Shown: positions 1-16,500 of the stretch, piece after piece | How the letters are laid out: every line of letters starts with the position of its first letter | Position numbering within the stretch: position 1 is the stretch's first letter | Source of the DNA: Sycon ciliatum | Lineage: Eukaryota; Porifera; Calcarea; Leucosolenida; Sycettidae | Assembly: GCF_964019385.1 (NCBI RefSeq) | Contig: NC_088650.1 | Location: forward strand, 31,272,871 to 31,336,870 | Length of the DNA: 64,000 nt | Direction of reading: 5' to 3' | Program-made: the position numbers and the translations under genes | Notes under the pieces: generated by a model | Database searches by the model: none | What the model was told of the DNA's origin: nothing | Seen by the model: the letters and a program-made list of their open reading frames with translations, nothing else

Positions 1-511
1 GCACTACCCAGTAACATAGCAGCTAGTAAGTACATGCAGTAATATTAATACATCATGGTCTACCATGGTCTACATACAGGCCCCACCATCTGGCACTTAC
101 ACATTCACTTCTATTAAAACTACAACTAGTAGTAGTACAAGTACAACAGAGTCAGTGATTATGACAAACAGCCATGTGCAATTATTATGGTGGCCTTTCA
201 GCACACCGGCCAGGGTGCATTCTTTGCCTAGATCAGAACTTTTTCAAATAATTAATTCCCTCACTACATAGACAACTACTCCCTGCTACATACATGTACA
301 TTCACTGCTTGTAGGAGACGGAGTAGATCTACCGACAAGGCGACAGTCTGTTGCAGTGTTGGTGGAAACTGAAAAGGCAACCTGTCAACAACCCATGGCA
401 TTGGTATGCAGCGAGTCACTGCACTGTGATCCAGTCAACGATTCCACGCGTGTGATAATCCAATAAGGCAATAATTATGGCAATAAAATGCCGTGACTGC
501 ATAGCTAGCTA
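1..511. other. Upstream flank, no gene seen
   Basis: AT-rich, low-complexity sequence with short open frames that have no recognisable composition or splice context. I see no gene here. It lies upstream of the membrane-protein gene that starts at 2043. Confidence 0.5.
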
Positions 512-590
512 CAGTGCTGGCAACTGAAATCCGACCCCCTTGGTGGGGCGGTGCGCCGCCAAGGGGGTCGGATTTCAGTTGCCTGCACTG
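512..590. mobile_element. 79-bp near-perfect palindrome, TA-flanked miniature inverted-repeat element
   Basis: The two halves are reverse complements over about 32 bp with one mismatch, meeting at a GC-rich centre near 549-556. The element begins CAGTGCTGG and ends CCTGCACTG. It sits between TA dinucleotides at 510-511 and 591-592, the insertion signature of Tc1/mariner/pogo-type transposons. Its outer bases resemble those of the elements at 23289-23439 and 46388-46532, so all three may be one lineage. It has no coding capacity. Confidence 0.75.
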
Positions 591-592
591 TA

Positions 593-2042
593 GTTGGTGC
601 CTCACAACGGCGTGCGTGCGTGCGTATTGAAAACAACGCAGGCGGTGCATGTCTGGATCAACAATGCGCAGTTCCATTTTATCCAACTGCAAGAGTGCAA
701 CACTCACTCACCAGGTCGACTCTGACTTCAGACTTCAGTTCAGCGCTAGCGGAGTTCACACACACTCTCTCGACGAGAGGAGCACACTTTCTATTTTTGC
801 CCAGCATATCTGCATACACACTCGGCTCGCGTGAGCGAGTTCAAGCGTGAACGACGTCCTCATCCGCAGGATCCGCAGCTTGTTCAGGTTGATGTGTGGC
901 AGGAAACGCTTCTCCAGTACAACACATAGGAATTCTACGGCAAATGAGTGCCGGTTCATAGAAAATCATGGCAAACGGTGTCAGTTTATCCTATCGCACC
1001 ATGCCTACGTACGTTGTCGCATACTCTTTACCCTGCCATGCCACCCTCACACACTCACATTATGCACAATCTATTTCCTCGGCAAGCTGCAAGGCACGGA
1101 CGGCCCTAGCTAGCGCACTTTGCACTTGCACCGTTGCGAGGACATGTGCCAGAGGAACGAGGTGCTAAGCGCCGTCGTCACTGCAGGCGTAGATTCTGAA
1201 CCTGGTCGAGATAGAGTGGGTTATTGCACTTCGCACCCATACCACGCGCCGATGAAAATAGTCACAATTGCCATTTTCGTGAAAATTCCGCTCCGCTCGC
1301 GCCGTGGTGTGCCAAGAAGTGCATGGTGTTTGTTGGAGTTGGAGACAAGCTCGCTAGCCTTTACTTAGGCATACTACTGGAAGTCATGATAGCGGCCGAG
1401 AATAGTGTGCTGGTATCTGCCATGTAAATGTCAGCGTGGCATGCAATTGTGGATGTCAATATTCGTGTCCATACGAAACCAGTGTCATTTGGCGGTCAAC
1501 AGAGACTTCAGGCAGGGACAGATGGAAAATATGTGCTAAGCCCCTGGCCTGCCGAGCTGATGTTGGATTGATAACCGCCGTGGTCCCAACGTCGGTAGAT
1601 CCTGAGCTAAATGGAGCAACGACTGATGTAATACTGCAATACTAACATCAGCAAGACGATGTGTACTCGCTTCATGTAACGTTGGTAAAGTGGCTGTCAG
1701 GGCGCAGGTCACCCTGAACTCTGTGAACAGTGCGGAGGACGCCCGGGCTGCTGCTGCGGCACATCGTCCGCGTGAAAACCTGGAGTGAGTGTTGGACTAC
1801 GCTAGGCCAGTGATCTGACCCGAACGCTATGCGCGGAATGATCGTCAATCTCAGACGAAATTCCGCCCATCAACAAAAATAATTGTCCAGACTCTTCTGC
1901 GCAGTAGTTTCTGGGAGTTGTTGGCAAATGGATATGGATTTGGCGGTTGTTTGCCAAGCAGTACGGAAGCAGCTCTGCTGATTATAATAATTATTAGTGC
2001 TATGTGACGCTGAGGCGCCTGAAGTCTGTCATCTATCTGGAT
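593..2042. other. Non-coding flank upstream of the membrane-protein gene
   Basis: No supported exon. Short open frames on both strands lack splice context and family resemblance. A loose inverted repeat sits at about 1224-1324 (GCACTTC and ACCACG blocks facing GTGGT and GAAGTGC). The promoter and 5' UTR of the gene starting at 2043 should lie here, but I see no clear TATA or initiator element. Confidence 0.4.
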
Positions 2043-5000
2043 ATGCTTTTGGTATTCCAGCACGGAGCTGTGAACTCCTTTCTCTGCTGCTGCTGCTGCC
2101 GACATCAGTTGACCTCTGTGTGCACCCTTCTCTTAGTGTTTGTGCTAGCCGACGGAATGCTGAATCTTGGAGCAATGAGCGTGGACGCTGCGCCGGTGTT
2201 GTCGAACGATGCAGGAGTTGATGGCTGGGATGTTAACCGGCTTGCAGACATGTTACACCTCCTGAGAAGAATACACGACAGTGGTGCTGTAGCGCCTACC
2301 GTGTCCACTGCTAGCCACCAGAGTCATACAGAACTGCTGCCGGTAATAGTTGAAGCATTCGGCGTAAGGTCTGCAGGCATCGAGCGTAGTTCAGACGCCA
2401 ATGGACTGTTCGATACACTGAGCAGCGTGGTGAAAGCGTTTGGCGCGGCGGGCGTGAAGCGGGTTGGCGCCCACCACAGACGTATGGTCAGGGCTGCAGG
2501 TATGTGACAGCTTGTGCAATATGTGAATTATCTACTGTATGCAATCATGTGCTATGCCTTAGTTGTCTCAGGTACATGTTTTGCTTTTAACCCGCAAAGG
2601 AGTTAAATTCCATTGCATGGGGCCCAAGTCGACCTTTAAATCCTTTCAACTCTACACCAACTGTTACACTTCTTTTTGCACCAATAGTGCTTTCTGTTAA
2701 AGACGCGTAGTTCCATACAAAGTGAAGTTCGCTACATCCCTCGCCTACTCAACAATGTACATGTAATACATCTAGTGGACTGGTTTTGTTGTTGTAAGGA
2801 TTTTTTGTAAATGGAAGGCACCATACCGGTAGAAGTTTTGAAGAACAAATGAAACGGGTGGTGTCGAGTTCGGGGATGTCACAGACTGAGTTATTTAGGG
2901 AACTGCTGTAAGCGGAATGCACCATAGGAGTGAGTGATCTGCAATGGCTGGTATCGAGTTGAGGATGTTACAAACGCACTGTATTGTGTAAGGAAGTATT
3001 TGCTGTATGCGGAAGGCACTACAAATGTACAGGCGTGGAGTTCACATACAAACAGGCGCAGTCTTGGGTGCACATACAGTTATTTGGGATACGGTGGATT
3101 CGGGCGTGATTTTCCTGAGACCAGTCTATTATTAGGCTGTGGTGCTGTCATGCTCTGACATCTCAGATTTTAAGAATGCACTGCGTGATGTGAAATAGGC
3201 TGACCACGGTCTCGTTGTAGTCAACTGTTATCTCTCTTTTCTTTTCTTTTTCTTCTTCTTCTTTTTCTCCCTGTGGTTGGTTCGTCACGCTCACATCCTT
3301 ATACTGGCCATGTTATGTGCCATGAAATGATGAAATATAGTGATAATGATCACGTTGTATCAGCGTAGTGCAGTGCTGTGGAGCTCCACTCCGGCACTGG
3401 TGTTCATACAACTGACTGGGTGGGACTTACATGACTGCAGTCCTGGTCAACCGTACATGACTACGGTAGTTACTCGCGTAGAGAACATGTAGGCAAACAG
3501 TGATACCGGGAAAACATTAGCTAGCATCAGAACTGATACCTACGATAAGGCTGAAAATGCACACACACACACACACACACTACAATATACACTAAAACAC
3601 ACACACACATACACAGATACACACCAGTGTGTGTGTGTGTGCGCGCGCACAGGTGTGCGTTTGCGTGTGTGAACTTGAGCCGTCAGCTCCGCTATATATC
3701 AAGAAAAATGTAGGAAGCAGTATAGAGCAGACCTGAACATGATACAAGTAGTACATGTACTTTCAGTTTGTATGCAGGACACTGGTCACAAGTTTTGTCT
3801 GCAGCAAGGAAAAGGATGTAACCATCCTGCCACTCCTGCTCAGTCCTGTAGGACTAGGTAGGTTGCAAGTTCCGTGTGACATGTGCGGGGGACTAACGGT
3901 TATCCTGTGTGCAGAAAGTCATGGCATTGTTGCTGTAGTGTAGTAGTAGTAGTAGTATTAGTAGTAGTAGTAGTAGTAGTACATGTGTACCTAGTTCAAC
4001 ACTGCCCTGTGCCACTGCAGTCCATGCATACGTAGCTCCAGGGCACTGGCTGCATGGGGCGGCTGGCGACCCGACCTCCGTGTTGCAACCCGGGGACTTC
4101 CTTTAGTGTTGCACAGCATTGCCTGGACAACTACATATGTACTACAGTGTAGTAGTAGTATGACTTCCTTGGGAGATTATAATAATTATTATTGCAAATA
4201 ATGCTGAGTAATTACACTAAAAACCAGCATTTGCCAAATGGAAGGAAGAATGAGGAACGAGCGGGAATGAGGTTGGGAGATGCTTGATAAAAATCTAATC
4301 ATGACTCGTGACTCCACACAAAGCTAGTGCTCATGATCAAGGATGGCATTGGGGACGTAGTCAGCAGTACCGGAACGGCCCCCGGCAAATAAACTGTCAA
4401 CTGGGTTGGACTTCTGTCCATTGGTTTTGAACACAAGCATGTTGTTTGGCCTCTAGCTCTGTCGTGGTAGGGAATTCCACTCCCGCTATAACCGGAAGAT
4501 AGCGATCGGTTGGGTAAATACCCGGCAATTGCCCCTTTTATTGTTGTCCTGAGTTTGTCCTCATGGACTTGCAGAGGTGTGAAGTTGGTTTCAATAGAGT
4601 CATTGGCTACACTTCCAACCTAGTAGTTCCCATGAACCGAGGGGTGTGTGAAGTTAGGAGGCACATGTTTCCCGACAGCTGCATTGCATGATGCAGGAAC
4701 TACTGTAAGAGTTGAAAGTGATGCGAGTAAATGTAGCTCTCACAATTTAAAGTTTAGCTATTTGCTACTTTTTCGGGCATAAAGTTTACAAACCCTGCCG
4801 GCACATGTCCATCTTTTAGGTCTAGTACGAGGAGAGAAGAAGTGGTGTACTGGTACCGTTTCTTGAGCTATCGATGGATTTTTTTCTCAGTGCCACGTAA
4901 GAGACGTATCCATCTCGCCTGTTTAGGGAAGACAAAGCAGCAAGGTCATCCAGACAGGTGGCACAATGTGTACCCGAATGTGAAGTACTTACTCTCACAG

Positions 5001-7601
5001 TACAATGTACACTCAAACAAGGCCTTTGAAATATAACAAGGCACTGCAAGTCCACAAATCGTCAGCGCGTGTAAATGTCAGCCTTTACTCCCTCTGTATG
5101 TATACTGTGTCACGCTGTACCATGCATACTAATAATTCAGCCGCGCTGAATTTTAGACCCCGAAGGCTGAGGCCGGAAAGAGCCGAAAATAAATAGGCGC
5201 CGAATATAAGATTATGTTGATTTACAGTATGGAGTGGGATAAGCACTGGGAGTGTAACTCTCCTTGCGTATGGTTCAGTGTATTCGGTAAGAACTAACAC
5301 AACAGTATGTACGTGCTTGCGGTGTGTGTTTTGTGCACTCCAGAAGCACCAGCCAGCGGAGCTGTGCTCAACGACGGGACAAACGTAGACAGTGAGAACG
5401 TCACAACTACTGACGTAGACACTCCAACAGAGCCGTACCTATCCAACACCACCACCGATGACATCACTACCCGTCACCTGCCCAGCAACTCCATGGCAAC
5501 TGCCAAGCCGATTTCGACCGTCGTCACGGCAACCACGGTTGTGGTGAGGAGCGAGGGTGCAGGAGGCGTCAATTTGAAGGTCTTCCACCTGCTGGTCATT
5601 GTCTGTGCCGTGTTCCTCTCCGGTTTCATTGTCGGTGGTCTCTCCGTGTGGCTGATGGCGGCGAGGAGGCGCAAACGAGGCACCCGCGCTGCCAACAGTG
5701 AGGTGGTGGCCAATCCGATATTCGAGCAGTCTGCCGACGGATCACTGCAGCCACGGCACCCGTCCCTTCGAGCCCTGCCATCAACGATATCCGCAATCAC
5801 GCACCGCTTCCATCGGCCCGGCTTCGAGGAAGGATACTTTGTGCCCGACGAGGGTTGGGCTGTGATCACTGCCAATATCAATGTTGAGGACATGAACATT
5901 CCCATTGGCAGTGCAGGTAGCACGACAGTTGCCGGTGCTCTCGAGCCAACGCGCGGCAGATACAGCCATCAGGGTCAGGGTATCGGGGGCAACATGATGG
6001 AGGTCGCGTCCCCCGCTCGCCGTTCGCCGGAGCCCAGTGATCGAAGCCTTCCGGCCATTGAGTACAGCGAGTCGCTACAGCGTTTGGCAGCTGCTGGCAA
6101 TGTGCTGGACACACGACAATCACATTTTGTTCTGGAACCTACGCCAAGACAGTCGTTCGAGGACACGTCGTCGTTGTCCGTAGTGGAGAGGGTGACCGCG
6201 CGCAAAAGCCAAGTCTCAGTGGGCGGCCATAGAAGGTCAGCTCAAGGAAGATCCTGTAGCCTACCAGACGCCAATATTCCCGAACAGAATCTCAGCGTGC
6301 CGCTGCAAGACTTGGCATTGCCCGGTGACAACGTGGAGGCGGATGCAAGGCGGCACAGTGTGTTTAAGTCGTGCACACTACGACGGGTTTCCTCCGACAA
6401 TGGCATAGCACTGGACGATCTCTACCGAGACGCCACGGGCATGGCTGGCGGACACGAGGTGGAAGTTGTGCCCCCGTCCGCGCGAGCCTCGCGCGACGCC
6501 ATGGAAAGCCAATCCGAGCCGGGCAGTCCTGCAGCCGCTGCCACGGCGGCTGCAGGACGTGACATGCAACGCCAGCGCATGGACGTACACCGCACACTGG
6601 CGCCCGATCGGCAACGCCGCTGGCGCACTCGTCTCGACAGCGGCTCTGCGGGCGGTGCCTGTGTGAAGACAGCCAGCGACTGGCAGGCGGCGGATACAAA
6701 CGCTGCCACTGCGGCGTACGCTCGGCCGGCTGACATGGCCGCGAAATCGCACGTGTCAGCACCTCCTGGCCTCGGCCGCGCTGCTAGTGATCACGCCATT
6801 GTGGGTTACAATGAGTTTAGCTCAGTGGCGGCAGCGCGACGGGACCAGTTCCGCTTGAGTCCAATGAACAAAGACCGCGTTCTTAGCTGGATCGAGAGCC
6901 AGGAGAACATTCTCCAGAGCGACTTTGACTTCCATCCATCGTCACCTATATCTCAATCCCAGGTCACGCCTCAACCGCACGAGCCGGCGGCCGCTAATAC
7001 CGAAGACGCAGAAGTGCCGCCAAAGCGTGTCGGAGATGCCAGCACAGCGCGCTCCAAACTAGCCGAACCCGGTGTGCACTATCACAGATCGCTCGACGAG
7101 ACGGTGGTAGTTGGCGAAGGTGGAGGTGCCAGAGGAGCCCCTCTCGGCGAGGAACAGCCTGGAACAACTCGGCAGCAGCCCCTACGAGAACCACTGCTCG
7201 CCAGCCAGACAGCCCAGATAATGTACTCCACGTCAACCGGGGTGATGTTCCCCGCTGCCACGCAGACACTAGAATCGATCATTGCACCGCACCCCCTCGC
7301 GTCCCCTCCAGATGAGCACGACCAGCCGCCGACTGCAGTGTCTAGTTACGAGCCACGGATACGACAACGCCAACACCAGCATAGTGATGCGCCGGCAGCA
7401 GTAGAAACAGCAGCAGCAGCAACAACAACAACAGTAGCACAGTCTGTGAGTCCCAGTCAGCGGCGCACCTCCCTTCGGCCCAGCGTCACGCGCACGGACA
7501 CCAAGACAGCGCAGCGCTTGAGCATGCACCCTGTTGACGTCATGGAGCTTGATCATGGAGTTAATTATCCCACGGAAGGACCTCCAGGCACACTCGAATA
7601 G
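2043..7601 (+). CDS. Putative type I single-pass membrane protein with a long disordered cytoplasmic tail (two exons)
   Basis: Exons 2043-2499 and 5344-7601 join in phase (donor GTATGT at 2500, acceptor at 5342-5343) and give 904 residues ending in TAG. I chose ATG 2043 because the open frame reaches upstream only through a GTG. Residues 1-50 hold a Cys-rich hydrophobic stretch and then a Leu/Val run (about 26-37), which suggests a signal peptide. The ectodomain (to about 231) has no cysteines, two N-glycosylation sequons (NVT near 171, NTT near 187) and a Thr-rich stalk. A clear transmembrane helix spans about 232-259, followed by the stop-transfer cluster RRRKRGTR. The tail of about 645 residues is rich in Ser, Pro, Ala and Gln, has RRHS and RRVSS basic-Ser sites, and looks disordered. 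I do not recognise the family. A receptor or adhesion scaffold is only inference. An unseen mini-exon in the 2.8-kb intron is possible. Confidence 0.62.
3557..3664. repeat. CA then TG dinucleotide block with CGCGCG core
   Basis: Runs of CA (3559-3580, 3597-3609) are followed by TG and CGCGCG (3628-3650), so the block is self-complementary and alternates purine with pyrimidine. It lies in intron 1 of the membrane-protein gene. Confidence 0.85.
3938..3981. repeat. (TAG)n trinucleotide repeat
   Basis: About 14 units of GTA/TAG with one interruption, inside intron 1 of the membrane-protein gene. Confidence 0.85.
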
Positions 7602-8780
7602 GATGGAAGGTGCAGAACGTAGGAAGTCCTGCTGCCACCGCCTCTTTGAATCCCAACCATTTGAGCGTTGATCTTTGTCCCATAGTAAATTTGCTGTGCC
7701 ACGCGTACGCATAGACCTACATATACGCACACTGCTTACCACCTATGTAGACATACAAGTCAAGAGAGAGAGAGAGACACTTAGCAACAAACCTTGCTCC
7801 CCTCACACATCCAACAACACCGTGCTACTACCTGTTGAGACATGCTGCAGCGAGACAATGATTTCTTCCTTGAATGCAGAAATTTTCTATTTGCTTTTGC
7901 ATACATCCCCATCCAGATCACACTGTACGATGATCTAAGCAGTCTGAAAAATATAAATTATACCGTGCGTAGGATTTTAGGATTTATGAAACGCGGCAAT
8001 ATCAACAATCCGGGTCTGTTGACCCTGTGCTAGGCATATCCAGATGAACAAATATTTTCTACTTTTTAGTCTTACGATGTTCTCAAAACTGAAACCCTTT
8101 TCGAGACGCGGAACAAACGGAAAAACAAGAAAAATCTTTTTTTTAAATATTTGGCAATATAGTCAAGGTATTTGCAACAGAACAACAGTACTTGTCCACT
8201 ATTGAAATCGTTACCTTCTGACCAGAGCATTTGCTGTCATGGAAACATGTGGTAATGTGTGTGCGTGTGTGAGAACGGAAGTGGGGCAGAACCGTGCGTA
8301 GACGGCGTTAGAATGAGTTCACTAAAGAGTAACGATAGACTCTCTCACGAATTTCCATAGCAGCGAATAATGATTGTGAGGATTTTTGAAGAACGTTTCA
8401 TCCTTGCAAGAAATCACCAGCAGGCATGAAGAAGACGGGACTGCTTCCGTAAAATTAACGTTGCATGCAGAGAATGTTTCGAATATGAAGAATAATTTCA
8501 TGAAGGGAATCTCTCATTGGCTTGGGTCCGACATGCTCAGGAACGTGTTTAGCTGGGTCACTAAAGAATTGATTCTAAACGTATATCAAAAAAAGGCGGC
8601 CTTTTACACAATGCAATACAAGCCATTAGTATGAGTAGAAACTGCTAATCACTCACTTCACTGTACACACACACACCACTTGCCAGCAAGTGGATGGGTC
8701 ACAGCTTCTTTCTTTCTTTCTCTCTTCCTCCAGTGCTGCATGCCCATGCCGAGCACCCAGTGCAGGCCAGGCGTGGGTTT
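7602..8780. other. Spacer between two converging genes
   Basis: Between the stop of the membrane-protein gene (+) and the stop of VPS26C (-). It should hold both 3' UTRs. An 82-codon frame at 8386-8634 starts at TTG, has no splice context and resembles nothing I know, so I do not call it a gene. Confidence 0.5.
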
Positions 8781-12520
<3,740 letters not shown>

Positions 12521-12706
12521 TTCGCGTTCAAGGCAGCTTCTCCGCCGAGGACAATCCGAGTAAAGCAAACAACAAAGGAAAGAAAGAGATGGTCTTCTAC
12601 ATTCCAAAAGCAAACTGAGAATGATCGTCTTCAACAGCACTTGATCTTGAATTGAACACGACTTCTCATGGAAAAATATTTGAAGTCCAGACGATCATGT
12701 CATCGG

Positions 12707-12744
12707 CAGGGAGTAGTAAAATACCGGTATCTTACTACTCCCTG
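12707..12744. mobile_element. 38-bp TIR-only palindrome, CAGGGAGT family
   Basis: The palindrome starts CAGGGAGTAGTAA, has an ATACCGGTAT centre and ends TTACTACTCCCTG. Flanks GTCATCGG and ATCATCGC share TCATCG, so a degraded 8-bp target duplication is likely. This would be an hAT-type remnant made only of its ends. Confidence 0.65.
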
Positions 12745-12960
12745 ATCATCGCAGAAGGCCTCCTACAAAAATTGTAGAGGTTTGAGCTGGGGGTATTGAC
12801 GAATTGACACGAGTTTTGTTTGATCTGAGTATTACAGAGTATTACAGCATCCGATTTTGTTGACGACATTGCAAACCGGCTACAATTTGTGGTGTTTTTC
12901 GAAACGAATTTTCAGTCAACCGAAGAAAAAGAAAGCAACCAACAAAACAAGCGTGCAAAG

Positions 12961-12992
12961 CAGGGAGTCGTAAAGTATTTTACGACTCCCTG
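12961..12992. mobile_element. 32-bp TIR-only palindrome, CAGGGAGT family, with perfect 8-bp target duplication
   Basis: Starts CAGGGAGTCGTAAA and ends TTTACGACTCCCTG with almost no interior. The 8 bp on each side, GTGCAAAG at 12953-12960 and 12993-13000, are identical. That is the length made by hAT transposases. It cannot encode anything. Confidence 0.8.
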
Positions 12993-13578
12993 GTGCAAAG
13001 AATTTTCAGTGCTGCAAGTGACCGTGGAAAGAAGTGTTTGCCAGGAAAGCAGGGGAGAGAGAGAGGGGAAGCCGAACTCTTGCATGCAACTATTACTTGA
13101 GGAGCTTGGTTTGGTAGCTGATAAAACTGTCGGTGGATTCAACCGTTGCTGTTGCTGGAGTTTGGACTGTGACCCTCAACGCGCGCACTGCTACCGGGAG
13201 GCATAAAAATATTTTTGTAAGTTTTCTGGAGCAGTTGCCCATGTGGAAACAACAGAAGCATCGTGAAGCAGGGAAGTTTTTGTGTGTCGCCAACCATCAC
13301 CGAGCTTCGTTCTCCGGCTGAAAGGGGCTGGAATTTCCGTGGCTAATACGAGTAAGTGTGCAGAAGTCTGCAGTGGCGAACAGCGGTGTTTCCAGATCCA
13401 TACTCACCATGTGTGCCTCTGCTAACCTCTCGCGACCGGAGTGGCGAGATTTTAGTAGGAAAGAAACGAAGATCTGTTCCCCTACTCTGCTGTCTTCTTA
13501 CTTACTATCTGCAGCCAAGACCAGATCAGGTAAATTGGGTGTTCCTTGGCGGGGAAAACTTCCGCCGCTTGTCTAGCA

Positions 13579-16500
13579 ATGGAAGCGCCGCAAGACGAGA
13601 CGGAAAATACAACGAAAGGTGGCCTTCTCGATGATGATGAGGAAGAACAGCTATTGTACGAGTCGGAGACTGGAGAAGATTTACTGGACGACGGCATGGG
13701 CTTAGAGCTTCATCCAGAGAATGATTTAGATCTGCAGCCGGATGTGTAAGTGATGGTGGCCTTTGTCCTGCTAGCTATTGTCTGCTGTCAGTGGCACACC
13801 TGTAAAAATTCTCATCCCTGAGTGCTGGCTAATGAGTGTCCATGCACCTTGAGCCGTCGGTGTGGGCTAGGCGCATTACCCCAGTCGCCCTTTTTGCAGT
13901 GTGACGCAGCTCGCGGTCACCCTGCAGACAGAGTACTGCGGCAAAGGTGCGGCACGAGGAGGCAGCTGTATCAGGTTCTCAGCGCATGCTTGGGCAGTTG
14001 AAAGCGACCGAATTCAGTAATTGGCTCTACCGAGTAGCTCGCACGGGTGCAAACATCCCCACGAGAGCGAGGAAAATGGCGGAAACGATGGAAAATGACC
14101 AGATGGGTGGAACACCATGACGACTAGCGGCTCAACTCTCGATCAGTTGCTGGTGAAATGGCCGTATCAAACCAGCTGTTGGTTACTCTGCTCTGAAGTG
14201 TTATTTGTCTGTGTGTTGCACGCGTGTCCTGGGCGTTTTGCAAAGGTAAGGCTAAGCAATGGGTTGTTGGCAAGTTACAGTCAACTTCGCTTATAACGAC
14301 ATTCGGCGGGGCATCAAAAAGGTGTCCTTATTCGCGAAGTGTCGTTATACCCGAAGTCTCATTATAATGTATTACAGTGGTATGGGACTTTGCTCTGGGC
14401 ATGGAAATTCTGTCGTTATTCGCGAATTGTCGTTATATCCGAAGTCGTTATTAGCGAAGTTGACTGTAGTTAGAGACTTATCACGGTACACTTCTCACAC
14501 TCTGGTATCAATGGTTCCTTAGGCTGCCACGTGCCATGCGTTTTCAATATTGACAAAACATACAATTATACTATTTATAGCATGGCTTGGATGATGCATG
14601 GCTTGTTGCTTCAAACCTAAGGCCAGACTTGGATACTTGCCCTATGGTACAACTGTGAAATGTTTGAATTTGAACCACTCTTGGCTTGTACAAGTTTTGT
14701 GAAGATTTATTAGTCCAGGCGGAAGGCACATGCAAAAGTCTGGATTTACAATGAGGATTAGATAGCCAAGTAGCATTCTTGAGATGTTAAAAATGATGAT
14801 ACCCAACTCAATTATGTTGGCCCTTGGTATCCTAGAAGTCAATGGTATTCCACCCAGCTGGTCCAGCGCCATTTTTCTCGTTCCGTTCCGCTCCCTGCAC
14901 GATCTGTGTGTCGCTCAAAAATACATTCGTGTCAGCCCTGTGAGGGGACGTAGAGGGCTCTAAGGGTGCCTAGAAACTCAGGGCTTCTTGTCTTTGTGTG
15001 CATCTAATCTTCTATCAAACATTGTGTCGACGTGCGCTTGCTCCAGTCTCTGGTTGTTGATAGGAGCTGGGGAATGGAGCTTGTTGCAGGACCGCGCAGC
15101 TAGCAGCGCCTTGTAGATCACGTCTGCGTGAACTGCTTGGTGCATGTACATGTAGCCTGACGTGACTTTACTTCCCTGTGTACTTGTTTATGTGACATTG
15201 TGCTAATGTGTAAGGAAATGCTGATATGGGGAGATTGTTTGCAAGGAGACAAACTCGCAATGAGACGAAGTAATCTCGCAAGCTTCAGGCTCTTTACAAG
15301 CACCATTCCAAAGTGTGCACTGGTACTTTCCTTGCCTTCTCTTCGGCTGGATACAGGCAGAAGCAGGTGTCCAGCGCATCTGTGGTGTTGTTCATCGCTA
15401 AGCACCATGAGTGTCACCTGCTTGTGTAACGTATATGTTTGAAAGCCTGTGTCCACCTGAAGAGAAAGCAATGAAAGTACTGGTGGAAACCTTGGAATGC
15501 TGACTTTAAAGAGCCTCGAGCCTGTGCTATTCCTTTGTCTGATGAGGAAATTGTGTGAACTTTTGCAAAGTAAGGAGCAGTCTCAAACCTTTCTCCCAGA
15601 TCAAGTGTCTTATGCTATGGTATCGATGGTCATTCCAGACACGGAAAAAAATTCCTCATAGAGGATGATGATATTGGGGTCGCCGCAAAGGTTTATCCCA
15701 TGAAGATAATTCCCTTTACGGTATCGATTTTTTTAATGATGGCAGTGACAGCACGTGCTGTATAACGCCAGCTGCCGTGGCGATTGCTATTTTCGGGTTA
15801 GGACGATTCTTTGCTGTGTGCTGATGCGATGGACTGGTGTTTTGTAATTCGTTCACTTGTCTAGGTCTAGCTCGTCATTGCCGGTCGACGAGGAGAGTGC
15901 AGATGAGAAGAGACCAGCGGCAGGTGCCACAGCAACTACAGCACCTTCCGCACCAGCAGCAGCGGCGGCGGCCGTGGATGAGGAGGATGACACGGACGGT
16001 GAGCTCCCAGACTCGGATACTGAGCAAGATTCGGCCATTCCCACGACTCCTGCTGCCGAGGAGACGGCGTTCCTGTCTCAGCGCTCCTCGCCTGGCTCCC
16101 GTCAGTCGTCCACAGATTCGAGTAGTAGCTCCAGATCGAGGGATGCAAAACCCACAACCGAAACACGCTCGCCTGACAAACGCAGACATGATGATGTCCG
16201 TGCTGGAGATCGGTCCCATCGCCGACAGCCGGAATCCAGTAGTAGCAGCGCGGTTGGTGGCAGCAAGTCAAGAAGGTATGATGAGGCTGATGTGTCGTCA
16301 CGCCAAGGAAGCGTGGCAGACAGACACCGCTCGTCCAGGCATGCAGAGTCTCATTCAGAAACATCGTCCTCGTCACGCACGCGCCATTATCAGGACAAGC
16401 CACCATCGCGGCATTCCGAGGCGTCCCTCAAGCACTCGGAGGGCGGGCGCAACAGTCCCCTGCCCGACTCCAGGCGCCAGCTGAAGCCCGGCCGCAATGT

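Larger units (their letters stand above)
2500..5343 (+). other. Intron 1 of the membrane-protein gene
   Basis: A 2.84-kb phase-1 intron. It contains the CA/TG block at 3557-3664 and the TAG repeat at 3938-3981. I see no further exon with convincing splice sites, though a very small one could be missed. Confidence 0.5.
12521..13578. promoter_or_regulatory. Shared divergent upstream region of VPS26C (-) and the Ser/Arg-rich gene (+)
   Basis: The two start codons point away from each other across 1058 bp, so both promoters and 5' UTRs should lie here. Two short CAGGGAGT palindromes (12707-12744 and 12961-12992) are inserted in it. I see no TATA box I would defend, and where the transcripts start is inference. 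Confidence 0.45.

Noticed and set aside
2004..2042. Upstream extension of the membrane protein
   Set aside because: That start codon is GTG. The first ATG in frame is at 2043.
5474..5923. 149-codon minus-strand frame opposite the membrane-protein gene
   Set aside because: It is a shadow of a GC-rich coding exon, without its own splice sites or family resemblance. The same applies to minus frames at 6364-6762, 18790-19190, 52918-53367 and 59836-60645.
8386..8634. 82-codon frame between two converging genes
   Set aside because: It starts at TTG, has no splice context and no recognisable motif, and lies where two 3' UTRs are expected.
13546..13578. Upstream extension of the Ser/Arg-rich protein
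   Set aside because: That start is TTG. ATG 13579 is the first in-frame ATG, with a purine at -3 and G at +4.
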